64,000 nt of DNA from DAHUXN01 sp963811805 (GCA_963811805.1 CAWESU010000001.1:2046001-2110000), one strand, 5' to 3'. Positions 54,811 through 63,834 are shown, counted from the stretch's first letter. The notes: generated from the letters alone by a model not told the origin. Translations and numbers: made by a program.

Positions 54811-55523
54811 CCGTCGTAGAAACAGACCACATCGGCAGCAACGTCTCGATTGGAGAATTCGCGATTGTTCGTAAGGATGTTCGGCTCGGCGACAACGTAA
54901 TCATTCATCCCCACGCGATTGTGAACGGCGGTGCGGATATCGCCGCCGGCGTCGAGATCTTTCCTTATACCCTTATCGGCAAAGAACCCAAAGGCGCCGG
55001 CGCCACGGCGAGGACGCCGTCGTTTACAAGAGTTGTTACCATAGGCTGCAATTCGTCGATAGGCCCCGGAGCCGTCATTTTCTACAACGTTGCCATTGGC
55101 GAGAATACCTTGCTCGGTGATGGCGCATCCGTTCGGGAGCAGTGTGTAATTGGCTCGCGGTGCCTTATTAGCCGCTACGTGACGATAAACTACAACACGC
55201 GTGTGGGTGACCGAACCAAGATCATGGACCTCACCCACATCACCGGAAACTGCGTCATCGGCGAGGATGTGTTCGTGAGCACCGGAGTATTTACCGCTAA
55301 CGATAACCGCATCGGCGCTACGGGCTATCGCGAGGAAGATATCCAGGGTCCGGCGATCGAAGACGGCGCCATGATCGGCGCGGGAGCCGTTCTCTTGCCC
55401 GGCGTGCGAATTGGACGCGGCGCGATCGTAGGAGCAGGATCGGTTGTCACCAGAGATGTAGCCCCCGCTACAACGGTCATGGGCATACCCGCTCGCATCC
55501 GCGATCGCAGCGTAGTTGCTTAA
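54792..55523 (+). CDS. Left-handed beta-helix (hexapeptide) acyltransferase, candidate FdtC/QdtC-type sugar N-acetyltransferase
   Basis: A 243-residue trimeric-type transferase composed almost entirely of hexapeptide repeats ([LIV]-G-x-x-x-x), for example VSIGEFAIVRKDVRLGDNVI, VAIGENTLLGDGASVREQCV, VIGEDVFVSTGVFTANDNRI and AMIGAGAVLLPGVRIGRGAI, ending with the usual VMGIPARI. Such enzymes transfer acetyl or other acyl groups from CoA thioesters. Placed directly before an FdtA-type ketoisomerase and an FdtB-type aminotransferase, the simplest role is acylation of the 3-amino group of a dTDP-3-amino-3,6-dideoxyhexose. An LpxA/serine acetyltransferase-like role is less likely in this context. 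It overlaps wzt by 19 bp, so translation is coupled. Confidence 0.82.
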   Translation: MAVSKLAVVETDHIGSNVSIGEFAIVRKDVRLGDNVIIHPHAIVNGGADIAAGVEIFPYTLIGKEPKGAGATARTPSFTRVVTIGCNSSIGPGAVIFYNVAIGENTLLGDGASVREQCVIGSRCLISRYVTINYNTRVGDRTKIMDLTHITGNCVIGEDVFVSTGVFTANDNRIGATGYREEDIQGPAIEDGAMIGAGAVLLPGVRIGRGAIVGAGSVVTRDVAPATTVMGIPARIRDRSVVA

Positions 55524-55615
55524 TTGCCTCCGCCCGCGAATTCAAAGTAATATCTTTACGATGAGGCGAATCGCTTGTCCGTAGCACCGTACAGCATCGT
55601 GGAAACGCTAACTTC

Positions 55616-56023
55616 ATGAGCCTCTCCGACTGTCGCATCATCGACCTCCCTCGCGTCAACGACCCTCGCGGCAATCTCACTTTCATCGAATGCGCGCGCC
55701 ACGTTCCCTTCGAAATCAAGCGCGTCTACTACCTCTACGACGTTCCCGGAGGCGCCGAGCGCGGTGGCCACGCCCACCAAGAATTGCAGGAATTCATCGT
55801 TGCTATGTCTGGTAGTTTCGACGTTGTTTTGAACGACGGCGCGCAGAAAAAGCGCTTCCATCTCAACCGGTCTTATTTCGGAATGTATGTCACTCCCATG
55901 ATCTGGCGCGAACTCGACAATTTCTCCTCTGGCTCCGTCTGCATGGTCCTCGCTTCCAATTTCTACGACGAAGCCGACTACTACCGCGATTACCAGACCT
56001 TTCTTAAAGCCCTTCACACATGA
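55616..56023 (+). CDS. fdtA: dTDP-4-keto-6-deoxyhexose 3,4-ketoisomerase (FdtA/QdtA family)
   Basis: A 135-residue cupin enzyme of the FdtA/QdtA type, which moves the keto group from C4 to C3 of a dTDP-4-keto-6-deoxyglucose before amination. Motifs are PRVNDPRGNLTFIECARHVP, IKRVYYLYDVPGGAERGGHA (with the conserved HAH-type region GGHAHQELQEF), VVLNDGAQKKRFHL and GMYVTPMIWRELDNFSSGS. Length is typical of the family. The stop overlaps the aminotransferase ATG by four bases, which is the usual fdtA-fdtB arrangement. Whether the product is the galacto (Fuc3N) or gluco (Qui3N) epimer cannot be told from sequence alone. Confidence 0.88.
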   Translation: MSLSDCRIIDLPRVNDPRGNLTFIECARHVPFEIKRVYYLYDVPGGAERGGHAHQELQEFIVAMSGSFDVVLNDGAQKKRFHLNRSYFGMYVTPMIWRELDNFSSGSVCMVLASNFYDEADYYRDYQTFLKALHT

Positions 56024-57138
56024 AAGTCCCTTTTCTCGATCTCCCGGCCGCCTACGCCGAGCTTCGCGGCGAACTCGACGCCGCCTACCATCGCGTCATG
56101 GACTCCGGGCGTTACTTGCTCGGCGACGAACTCACTCAGTTCGAGTCCGAATTTGCCGCCTATTGCGAAGCCGCCCACTGCGTCGGCGTTGCCAACGGCC
56201 TGGACGCTCTGCATCTAATTCTGAGGGCCTACCGCATCGGCCCCGGAGACGAAGTCATCGTTCCCAGCAACACTTACATCGCCACCTGGCTCGCCGTTTC
56301 CTACGCCGGCGCCACTCCGGTTCCTGTCGAGCCGGACCCGTGCACTTTCAATCTCGATCCTGCCCGCATCGAGCGCGCCATCACCCCTAAGACCCGCGCC
56401 ATCATGCCCGTGCATCTTTACGGCCAGCCTGCGGACATGGACCCCATCCTCGCCGTCGCCCGCGAGCACAAATTGAAAGCCATCGAAGACAACGCCCAAG
56501 CCCAGGGAGCTCGTTACAAAGGCCGCCGCTCCGGCTCTCTCGGAGATGCCGCCGCCACCAGTTTCTATCCCGCCAAGAACCTCGGCGCCTTCGGCGACGC
56601 CGGGGCCATCACCACCAACGACGCGGACCTCGCCGATCGCCTCCGCGCCCTCCGCAACTACGGCTCGAAAAAGAAGTACGAGAATGTCTGCCAGGGCTTC
56701 AATTCCCGCCTCGACGAGCTCCAGGCCGCCTTCCTCCGCGTCAAATTGCGCAAACTCGACGAATGGAACGCCCGCCGCCGCGCTGTCGCCGCCCGTTATC
56801 TTCGCGAACTGAGCGGCGCACCCGCGCTGCAATTGCCCTTCGTGCCGGAATACGCCGAACCTGTCTGGCACATTTTCGCCGTTCGCCATCCGCGCCGCGA
56901 CCCGCTGCAATCCTCTCTCGCCGACGCCGGCATCGGCACCTTGATTCACTATCCGATTCCTCCGCATCTCTCCGGAGCCTACTCCGCCGCAGGATGGAAG
57001 CCCGGCTTGCCCGCCGCCGCGGACGACTTTCTCATCGCCGAAGAAATCGCCAACACCGAATTGAGCCTGCCCCTGGGTCCTCACCTCTCGCCCGAGGAGC
57101 AGGAAACTGTCGTCCAGGCGGTCCGTCACTCATGCTGA
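56020..57138 (+). CDS. fdtB: DegT/DnrJ/EryC1 sugar aminotransferase (FdtB/QdtB type)
   Basis: A 372-residue PLP-dependent aminotransferase. Landmarks are the N-terminal VPFLDLPAAYAEL, GRYLLGDELTQFESEFAAYC, GVANGLDALHLILRAYRIGP, IVPSNTYIATWLAVSYAGAT, IEDNAQAQGARYKGRRSGSL and the PLP-binding lysine in SFYPAKNLGAFGDAGAITTN, then RNYGSKKKYENVCQGFNSRL. The family aminates 3-keto sugars using glutamate, giving the dTDP-3-amino-3,6-dideoxyhexose. The gene overlaps fdtA by four bases and the next glycosyltransferase by seven. Codons are strongly C-ending here. The genes for dTDP-glucose synthesis (rmlA/rmlB) are not in the window and must be elsewhere. Confidence 0.92.
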   Translation: MKVPFLDLPAAYAELRGELDAAYHRVMDSGRYLLGDELTQFESEFAAYCEAAHCVGVANGLDALHLILRAYRIGPGDEVIVPSNTYIATWLAVSYAGATPVPVEPDPCTFNLDPARIERAITPKTRAIMPVHLYGQPADMDPILAVAREHKLKAIEDNAQAQGARYKGRRSGSLGDAAATSFYPAKNLGAFGDAGAITTNDADLADRLRALRNYGSKKKYENVCQGFNSRLDELQAAFLRVKLRKLDEWNARRRAVAARYLRELSGAPALQLPFVPEYAEPVWHIFAVRHPRRDPLQSSLADAGIGTLIHYPIPPHLSGAYSAAGWKPGLPAAADDFLIAEEIANTELSLPLGPHLSPEEQETVVQAVRHSC

Positions 57139-58169
57139 CGCCTTCTCAACCCGCTTCACCCGCCGCCGATCCTCTGGTGACCATGATTGTCCTCTGCTAC
57201 AACCAGGCTCGCTTCGTCGTGGAGACGCTCGAAAGCGTCAAAGCCCAAACCTACAAGAATACTGAACTGATCATCATCGACGACTGCTCCTCCGACGACT
57301 CGGTTGCCATGATCGAGCGCTGGCTGCACGAAAATGGAATCCAATGCAACTTCATTCCTCACCCAAAAAATCAGGGCATCTGCAAATCGCTCAACGAAGC
57401 TCTCGCCCTCACAACCGGCAAGTACATCTCCATGATCGCCTCCGACGACATCTGGCTGCCCGACAAGATCGACCGTCAGGTCGCCATCATGGAATCCCAG
57501 CCCGAATCCGTCGGCGTGCTCTACACCGACGCCTTCCAGATCGATGAGCATGGAAATCCCCTGCTCGAAATGTACATTGCATGCTACTGGAAGCTATCCC
57601 AAATGCCGCAAGGCCAAATCCTAGATACGCTGTTGGAAAGCAACATCATCCCAGGGCCGACCACGCTGATTCGTCGAAGCTGCTACGACAAAGTTGGTCT
57701 GTATGACGAAAATCTGCCGTGGGAAGACTGGGATATGTGGATGCGCATGGCGCGCCACTACTCATTCATTTATTCGCCGATGCCAGCAGGAAGATATCGA
57801 GTACACGCAAAGTCACTGTGGCACTGCAACCCGGAGCGTATGGCCAAGGACTCATTCACAATCTGCCTCAAACAGTTCGCCATAGGGGACCTGAATTCAG
57901 ACCAGAAATCAAAACTCACCGGAACACTGTTGAATCTTGCACAAGGGCTGTACAGCCGAAATGATGCCGACGCTCCCAGTATTCTGCTGACTCTATGGCA
58001 AACGACTGGGAATAAGAGAGCTCGCTGGATGTATCGCTTTGCACGACTCGGAGTTTCTTTTCGAACCTTGCAGCGAGCTAATGCGTGTCGCAAGAGACTC
58101 CGGCGGTTCGTGGGCAAATTGTTGAACTTGATAAATTCTCACGGTCGAAAAAGGTATGACGCAGCGTAG
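57132..58169 (+). CDS. Family 2 glycosyltransferase
   Basis: A 345-residue inverting glycosyltransferase with the GT-A fold: VTMIVLCYNQARFVVETLES, YKNTELIIIDDCSSDDSVAM, and the metal-binding D-x-D-type region SMIASDDIWLPDKID near residue 105. Later the segment GLYDENLPWEDWDMWMRMAR carries the usual E-D-x-x-x-W/base motif. It adds a sugar to the lipid-linked repeat unit on the cytoplasmic face. The ATG at 57132 overlaps the aminotransferase stop by seven bases; the frame stays open upstream to 56763 but only as antisense-like residue rich in Arg. From about 57550 codon use shifts to lower GC than in the first half of the gene. Confidence 0.88.
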   Translation: MLTPSQPASPAADPLVTMIVLCYNQARFVVETLESVKAQTYKNTELIIIDDCSSDDSVAMIERWLHENGIQCNFIPHPKNQGICKSLNEALALTTGKYISMIASDDIWLPDKIDRQVAIMESQPESVGVLYTDAFQIDEHGNPLLEMYIACYWKLSQMPQGQILDTLLESNIIPGPTTLIRRSCYDKVGLYDENLPWEDWDMWMRMARHYSFIYSPMPAGRYRVHAKSLWHCNPERMAKDSFTICLKQFAIGDLNSDQKSKLTGTLLNLAQGLYSRNDADAPSILLTLWQTTGNKRARWMYRFARLGVSFRTLQRANACRKRLRRFVGKLLNLINSHGRKRYDAA

Positions 58170-59352
58170 TGGAATGCGAAAAATCGCGTTCATCACCTCG
58201 AACGAATGGTTGCCTTGGGGTGGCAGTGAGATTCTATGGAGTGCGGCCGCCGAGAGATTCGCGCTTCGCGGCGTGCAAGTATCCGTCAGCGTCCTCGATT
58301 GGGGCGCGCCGCTCAAGCAGATCGAGCATCTCCGTTCGGCGGGTTGTCGCATTTTTCCTCGCCCGAGGCCGTCTCTGTTGTCTCGAGGGCTCCGCAATCT
58401 TTTCCCAGGCCGTGACTTTGCCCGCCATGTTCGGAAGGTCGGAGCTGGCGCGGACTTAATAGTTGTGTCCCAGGGCGCTCACGTTCAAGGTCTCCAGTGG
58501 ATGGAAGCTTGCCAATCCAATGGCTACCGCTACGTGGTTATTGCGCAAGCGGCTGCGGAAGAGTGGTGGCCGGACGACGACACAGCGGAGAGATTAGCTC
58601 GAACCTACGAAGGTGCGTGCTGCGCGTATTTTGTATCAGAAGCCAACCTCGCCATGAGCCGTCTCCAGTTCGCTACGCCGCTCCGCCGCGCCCGAGTAAT
58701 CCGCAATCCTTTCAATGTGCGCTACGTCGCTCGCTCCGCTTGGCCTTCTGGCAATTCTGGCGAATTTTCTCTGGCCTGTGTCGGCCGGCTCGAACCAAAG
58801 GCGAAGGGGCAGGACCTGCTGATCCAGACATTGGGTTTCCCTCATTGGCGCGAGCGCGACATCCGTGTGTCATTGGTCGGAACCGGGATAAATGAGCGCG
58901 GGCTTCGCCACTTGGTCGACAACTTAAAACTCGCCAATGTCGCCTTCGCCGGTTTCGTCGACAACATCGAGGAGCTTTGGAGCAGGCACCACGCTTTGAT
59001 TCTGCCATCGCGTTTTGAGGGTATGCCCTTGGCGCTTGTCGAGGCCATGCTTTGTGGTCGCCCATCCATCGTCACCGACGTTGCCGGGCATCGCGAACTC
59101 GTTCGCGACAACATTAACGGCTTCCTCGCCAAAGCTCCCACCGTTGAGCTGCTCGACGAGGCCATGAATCGCGCCTGGGAAAATCGCCATCGCCTCAAAG
59201 AGATGGGCGAACAAGCCGCGATTGATGTTCGCAAGTTTGTCTCGCCCGATCCCATCGAAGATTTCGTGCGCGAACTCCTTTCGCTTATCGAAGCGCCCGT
59301 CCCCGCTTCCGCGCCGGCTCCTGAATCACGAGCAAGCCCTCGCCGAGTCTAG
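58156..59352 (+). CDS. Family 4 glycosyltransferase
   Basis: A 398-residue retaining GT-B glycosyltransferase. The N-terminal domain opens with KIAFITSNEWLPWGGSEILW (nucleotide-sugar transferase start with Gly-Gly). The C-terminal domain has FSLACVGRLEPKAKGQDLLI and the E-x7-E active-site motif in LPSRFEGMPLALVEAMLCGR, followed by PSIVTDVAGHRELVRDNING. It overlaps the GT2 gene by 14 bp and is the last gene of the operon. A short Pro/Ala tail (PVPASAPAPESRAS) closes the protein. The donor sugar cannot be assigned. With the GT2 it would build at least a disaccharide of the exported glycan. Confidence 0.88.
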   Translation: MTQRSGMRKIAFITSNEWLPWGGSEILWSAAAERFALRGVQVSVSVLDWGAPLKQIEHLRSAGCRIFPRPRPSLLSRGLRNLFPGRDFARHVRKVGAGADLIVVSQGAHVQGLQWMEACQSNGYRYVVIAQAAAEEWWPDDDTAERLARTYEGACCAYFVSEANLAMSRLQFATPLRRARVIRNPFNVRYVARSAWPSGNSGEFSLACVGRLEPKAKGQDLLIQTLGFPHWRERDIRVSLVGTGINERGLRHLVDNLKLANVAFAGFVDNIEELWSRHHALILPSRFEGMPLALVEAMLCGRPSIVTDVAGHRELVRDNINGFLAKAPTVELLDEAMNRAWENRHRLKEMGEQAAIDVRKFVSPDPIEDFVRELLSLIEAPVPASAPAPESRASPRRV

Positions 59353-59403
59353 TACCATCCTTTTGATTGACTTTCCGGTTATCTTGGAGTATAAGAGAAA
59401 CTG

Positions 59404-59460
59404 CCTGCCTGGAGGCAGGAAGTAGCTGTCGCCGCCGAAGCTTGGCGGCTTTCGCCTTTT
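59404..59460 (+). terminator. Two adjacent hairpins at the end of the polysaccharide operon
   Basis: CCTGCC-TGGA-GGCAGG (59404-59419) is followed by GCCGCC-GAAGCTT-GGCGGC (59431-59449) and a T-rich TTTCGCCTTTT. The second resembles a Rho-independent terminator with an interrupted T-run. They lie 50-110 bp after the GT4 stop, between convergent genes. The rest of the 381-bp interval to 59733 shows no gene. Confidence 0.5.
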
Positions 59461-59733
59461 CATGTGTTTTCTAATTCTCGATCCGCTCCCGGAGAGCACG
59501 GTGACAAAGTGGCCCGGTCCTCTGGTAATTCGCACAAACAGCAAGTCTTATTCAGAAAATGGGGGCCCGAATTCTAATCGGTACACAAAACACAAGTTCG
59601 CATTTGTCAACTTATTGAAAATCCATCACTTAGCATTTTCTAATCGGGACTGAAAATGCACTTTTCCGCTTCCGTCCAGCCCCAGCGTCCCGTTCGGGTC
59701 TCTGTCTTCGTCAACACCAACAATCACGTGCGC

Positions 59734-60912
59734 TCAGTAATCTCCTCCCATTCCCTCAAACAGCGGCGTGAACGGCGCTTCGTGCGCCTCGGTCCCGTCG
59801 TGCACCGCGTAGCTGACCCCATGTCCATCCTGGCGATCCGACCACAGCGACGCCGCGCCGTGCGCCCCATCCTTATTCATCGCGTAGAACTGCAGATCGA
59901 ACAGCTTCAGCCGCGATTTATCGAAATCGTAGTTGTGCACCACGCGATGCAGTGCCTCCATGCACGCATCCGTCGGCGACATTCCCCGCCGCATCATTTC
60001 CACCACCGTGTGCCCGCCCGCGATTTTGATGTCTTCCTCGCCGCGCCCCGTCGAACCCGCTCCGCCCACGTCCTGGTCCAAAAACAATCCCGCCCCGATG
60101 ATCGGCGAATCCCCGCAGCGCCCCGAAATTTTCCACGCCAGCCCTGAAGTCGTGGTTACGCCAGACATTTCCCCCTTTTCATTCAACGCCAAACAATTGA
60201 TCGTCCCCGTCGGCGGATGCGCCACCACGCGCCGAATCCACGGAGCCCACACCGCGCGCTCCGGCGTGTCCAGCAATTCCGCCAATTGTTTATCGAACTT
60301 CGCGTCAAAGTCCGGCGCGTCCAGCCCCGGCCGCCAGTCCTTCGAACTTTGCGCCTTCCACGCCAGCCACGCGATCCGCGATTTTTCCGTCAGCAGATTC
60401 ATCGGCTCGAATCCCTCGTCAATCGCAAACTGCGTCGCGCCCTGCCCCACGATGAACGTGTGATTCGTCCGCTCCATCACCACGCGCGCTACCCTCGCCG
60501 CATTTTTAACTTTTTCCAGCGCGCCCACCGCGCCGCACCGCCGCGTCGGCCCGTGCATCACGCATGCGTCCAGTTGCACCACGCCGTCTTCGTTCGGCAA
60601 TCCGCCGTAGCCCACCGAATTGTCGTTGGGATCGTCCTCCACCGGGGTCACCACGGCCAAGACCGCATCCATCGTGTCGCCCGTCGTGCGCAGCACCTGC
60701 ATACCCGCGTCCAAATGCTTCAATCCATTGTGCGCGGAAATGATGCATGGCCGTTTCCCGCTCACGGGCGCGCTCTGCCGCAATTTCGCCGCCCCGTCGC
60801 CAACGCTCTTGCCGTTGCTTGGAGCGCCCGCGCCAAACGCCCTTCTCGTGCTCGCCGCAATTCCGCCCGCCAGCGCACTCAGGAAAAATCTTCGCCGCGT
60901 CCAATTTTCCAT
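59734..60912 (-). CDS. Tat-exported N4-(beta-N-acetylglucosaminyl)-L-asparaginase/isoaspartyl peptidase-type Ntn hydrolase
   Basis: A 392-residue N-terminal-nucleophile hydrolase precursor. The start at ATG 60912 follows GAGG at six bases and opens the twin-arginine signal NWTRRRFFLSALAGGIAAS. The alpha-chain half has VVTPVEDDPNDNSVGYGGLP and QLDACVMHGPTRRCGAVGAL. The nucleophile threonine is the T in PPTGTINCLALNEKG, where self-cleavage creates the beta chain, followed by SGVTTTSGLAWKISGRCGDS, GAGLFLDQDVGGAGSTGRGE and GGHTVVEMMRRGMSPTDACM. The enzyme cleaves Asn-linked GlcNAc or related amides outside the cytoplasm. It lies alone between the polysaccharide operon and the S53 peptidase. Confidence 0.9.
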   Translation of the reverse strand: MENWTRRRFFLSALAGGIAASTRRAFGAGAPSNGKSVGDGAAKLRQSAPVSGKRPCIISAHNGLKHLDAGMQVLRTTGDTMDAVLAVVTPVEDDPNDNSVGYGGLPNEDGVVQLDACVMHGPTRRCGAVGALEKVKNAARVARVVMERTNHTFIVGQGATQFAIDEGFEPMNLLTEKSRIAWLAWKAQSSKDWRPGLDAPDFDAKFDKQLAELLDTPERAVWAPWIRRVVAHPPTGTINCLALNEKGEMSGVTTTSGLAWKISGRCGDSPIIGAGLFLDQDVGGAGSTGRGEEDIKIAGGHTVVEMMRRGMSPTDACMEALHRVVHNYDFDKSRLKLFDLQFYAMNKDGAHGAASLWSDRQDGHGVSYAVHDGTEAHEAPFTPLFEGMGGDY

Positions 60913-61260
60913 TTTCCGCCTCGTCGCCAAAATTTCATTCTGCGCGCAGCATATTCCTGCCGCGCTTCCTCTTCAAGCAAAGCCTGTCTCGACCGTAGAG
61001 GAGCCAAACTCGTTCCAAAGAGTAAATATTTGCTTCCCACATTGCCTGCTGCTTAGACAGAATCTCTCACTATCATGAGTTCAGATCTTGGGTTCCCAAA
61101 AAGCGGCGCGTTGTTCCCCCAGCTTGGCACCGCTGACTTGCAACGAAAATTGAGTTCCATGTACTCTCAGTGTAGCCTGCGCGCCGTTACGACATGGCAG
61201 GGGCAAACACAAAAGACCATGCACGGCGACGTCGCCAACTTGCTCCACAACAGGAGCTGA
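60913..61260. other. Divergent upstream region of the asparaginase and S53 peptidase genes
   Basis: A 348-bp interval. It holds a 61-codon frame (61075-61260) that ends exactly at the S53 ATG, but it has no Shine-Dalgarno, no family resemblance and no signal peptide, so it is not called as a gene. A CAGGAG five bases before ATG 61261 is the S53 ribosome site. Promoters for both directions should lie here; none was certain by eye. Confidence 0.4.
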
Positions 61261-63756
61261 ATGATGCGAAAGCTGGGACTTGCCGGTGCGACGCTTGCCG
61301 TCGTCGCATTCTTGCTTACTAGCCAGTTTTCCCCACGTCTTGGCGCGAGGAACATCGGCCAGCGCGCGCGAATTCTCATTACCGAACCGATTGACGAAAG
61401 CAAGCTCGTCACGCTGCGAGGCAACACGCGGCCGGAAGCACACAATCCTGCCAACGATCGCGGCCGCGTGGACGACTCATTTCCCATGACGCACATGCTC
61501 CTCCAGTTGCGGCGTCCGCCCGAGCTGGAGCAGGAGTTTGAAACATATATCGAGCAACTCACCGACAAGACCTCGCCAAATTTCCGCCACTGGCTCATGC
61601 CCGCGGAACAAGGGCGGTTATACGGGCCCGCGCAAGCCGATCTGGATACCATTGAGGCCTGGCTCGAATCGCACGGCTTCACCGTGAACTACATCTATGC
61701 CAACGGCATGGTCATGGACGTTTCCGGCACCGCCGGCCAGATCCGCGAAACCTTCCACACCGAAATTCACTATCTCAACGTACGCGGCGAACTCCATTAT
61801 GCGAATATGAGCGACCCGAAGATTCCGGCGGCGCTTGCGCCCATCATCGTCGGCTTCGTCTCGATGCACAATTTCAGGCCCCGGGCCATGAACAAGCCAA
61901 AGGTCGAGTACACGTTCGGCGGGTGTGGAGGAACATGCTATTCGCTCGCGCCCGCCGATTTCCAGGTGCTCTACAACCTGAACCCGCTTTTCCGCTTGGG
62001 ACTCACTGGGACTGGCCAAACCATCGTCGTGGTCGAGGATAGCGACACGTACGAAACAGACGTCGCGACCTATCGCAGCACATTTCTGAGCAACTATTCG
62101 GGCGCGGTCACCACGGTTCATCCCAGCGGAAGCAACAGCTGCACAGACCCCGGAACTAATATGGACGACGCGGAAACAGACATCGATGCGGAAGTCGCCA
62201 GCGCCATCGCGCCCAACGCTTCGATTGAAGTGGCCAGCTGCACGACCACGGCGACGTTTGGCGGACTCTTGGCGGTCGAAAATCTCCTTACCGCCGCCAC
62301 TCCTCCGGCGATCATCAGCATGAGCTACGGCGAATGTGAGGCAGCCAACGGTGTCGCCTCCAACGCAGCATTCAATTCCGCTTTTCAGACCGGAGCTGCG
62401 GCGGGGGTCTCGATTTTCGCAAGCGCAGGCGACGCGGGCCCCTCTTCTTGCGCACCTCTCTTCATGAACGGAAGCGATTACGCTTATCCCGGCGTGGGGG
62501 TGACCGGATGGGGCGACACTATTTACAACGTTGCGGTGGGCGGGACGGATTTTGAGGACACCTACAATGCGGTCGAAGGCTCGCCGCCAACGCCGGTGAG
62601 CACGTATTGGAATTCGAACAACACCAGTACCACGGACAGCTCAGCGAAATCCTACATTCCTGAAATTCCCTGGAACGACTCGTGTGCTGGCTACCTGCTC
62701 TATAATTACCACGGCGACGCGAGCGGCTACGGCTCGACCGGACTGTGCTCGAGCTCCACTTACCGAAGCACCGCGGCGGGATCCGGCGGCCCGAGTGGCT
62801 GTGCCACCGGCGGAGGAGGGACGGACCAGACGAGCTATGCCGTCGTCGACGGAACTTGTGCGGGATATGCCAAGCCTTCCTGGCAATCTGGGATTCTCGG
62901 GAATCCGGCCGACGGAGTCCGGGATGTTCCGGATGTGTCGCTCTTTGCCGCTAACGGCGTCTGGGGCCACTATGTAACCATCTGTTTCTCCGACACGACG
63001 AACGGTGGGAAATCGTGCGCTGGCGCCCCCAGCACGTGGACTGGCTTTGGAGGGACTTCCGTTGCCGCACCAGTGATGGCGTCGATTCAAGCGCTGGTCG
63101 ACGAGGAATGGGTAATCCGCGCGGGCAATCCCAACCCTACGTATTATTCGATCGCTAAGGCGGAGTTCGGAGCCACCGGCGATACTGCCTGCTATTCGAT
63201 CAACCAGCCCCCGCCACGAGGATTGGCCACATCCTGCGTTTTCTATGACATCACCCAAGGCGATACGGTGGTGGATTGCCGCTACAACGGAATGAACGAC
63301 GCCGAGGGAGCCGGGTGCTACCTGCCGTCAGGTACCACCGGAGTCCTCAGCACGCAGGCGCTGACCACTGGCACAGTCGTCACGGGAGGTTCCGGCTACA
63401 CCAGCCCGCCCACGTGCACGATCGGTTCGCCCAGTAACCTCAATGAATATCTTTCGCCGAGTGGCGGGACGCTTTGGGCGGGGGGAATACAAGCGACTTG
63501 CATCGCCACGATCAATATCATCACCAATGCAGTGAGTTCGATCACCATTGTCACTGCCGGAGCAGGCTACGCGGGCGGCGCGTCTTGCACGCTCACGGGA
63601 GGTGGAGGAACGGGAGCCACTTGCTCGGTGTCGCCCGTCATGGGCATCGTCGCGTCGGCATATCAGCCCGCGTACGGTGCTACGCCGGGATGGGACTTTG
63701 CAACCGGCATCGGCAGCGTCAACGCTTATAATCTGGTGTTCAACAGTGCTTGGTAG
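61261..63756 (+). CDS. Secreted S53 family (sedolisin/kumamolisin-like) peptidase
   Basis: An 831-residue acid-type serine-carboxyl peptidase precursor. A signal peptide (KLGLAGATLAVVAFLLTSQF) is followed by a pro-kumamolisin activation domain (about 75-205) containing SPNFRHWLMPAEQGRLYG and a catalytic domain from VLYNLNPLFRLGLTGTGQTI. The catalytic Glu/Asp pair is in DDAETDIDAEVASAIAPNAS, the oxyanion Asp in FASAGDAGPSSCA and the nucleophile Ser in GFGGTSVAAPVMASI. The C-terminal calcium site resembles FYDITQGDTVV and GWDFATGIGSVNAYNL. Between them sits an insertion of two G-x-G-Y-x repeats (GGSGYTSPPTCT and AGAGYAGGASCTLTGGGGTG). The AGGAG/ATG start is good. Confidence 0.92.
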   Translation: MMRKLGLAGATLAVVAFLLTSQFSPRLGARNIGQRARILITEPIDESKLVTLRGNTRPEAHNPANDRGRVDDSFPMTHMLLQLRRPPELEQEFETYIEQLTDKTSPNFRHWLMPAEQGRLYGPAQADLDTIEAWLESHGFTVNYIYANGMVMDVSGTAGQIRETFHTEIHYLNVRGELHYANMSDPKIPAALAPIIVGFVSMHNFRPRAMNKPKVEYTFGGCGGTCYSLAPADFQVLYNLNPLFRLGLTGTGQTIVVVEDSDTYETDVATYRSTFLSNYSGAVTTVHPSGSNSCTDPGTNMDDAETDIDAEVASAIAPNASIEVASCTTTATFGGLLAVENLLTAATPPAIISMSYGECEAANGVASNAAFNSAFQTGAAAGVSIFASAGDAGPSSCAPLFMNGSDYAYPGVGVTGWGDTIYNVAVGGTDFEDTYNAVEGSPPTPVSTYWNSNNTSTTDSSAKSYIPEIPWNDSCAGYLLYNYHGDASGYGSTGLCSSSTYRSTAAGSGGPSGCATGGGGTDQTSYAVVDGTCAGYAKPSWQSGILGNPADGVRDVPDVSLFAANGVWGHYVTICFSDTTNGGKSCAGAPSTWTGFGGTSVAAPVMASIQALVDEEWVIRAGNPNPTYYSIAKAEFGATGDTACYSINQPPPRGLATSCVFYDITQGDTVVDCRYNGMNDAEGAGCYLPSGTTGVLSTQALTTGTVVTGGSGYTSPPTCTIGSPSNLNEYLSPSGGTLWAGGIQATCIATINIITNAVSSITIVTAGAGYAGGASCTLTGGGGTGATCSVSPVMGIVASAYQPAYGATPGWDFATGIGSVNAYNLVFNSAW

Positions 63757-63834
63757 ATATAGCGACGACCACTCCATGCAATACAAATCTTTGCGAGCGT
63801 CCGTACCGTTTGAGGCCAACGAGATGAAAACGTC

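Noticed and set aside
56763..57131. Upstream extension of the GT2 frame.
   Set aside because: It is Arg/Ser-rich shadow coding inside the aminotransferase gene; the family starts at ATG 57132.
61075..61260. 61-codon frame ending at the S53 start.
   Set aside because: No Shine-Dalgarno, unusual composition and no similarity; kept as non-coding.
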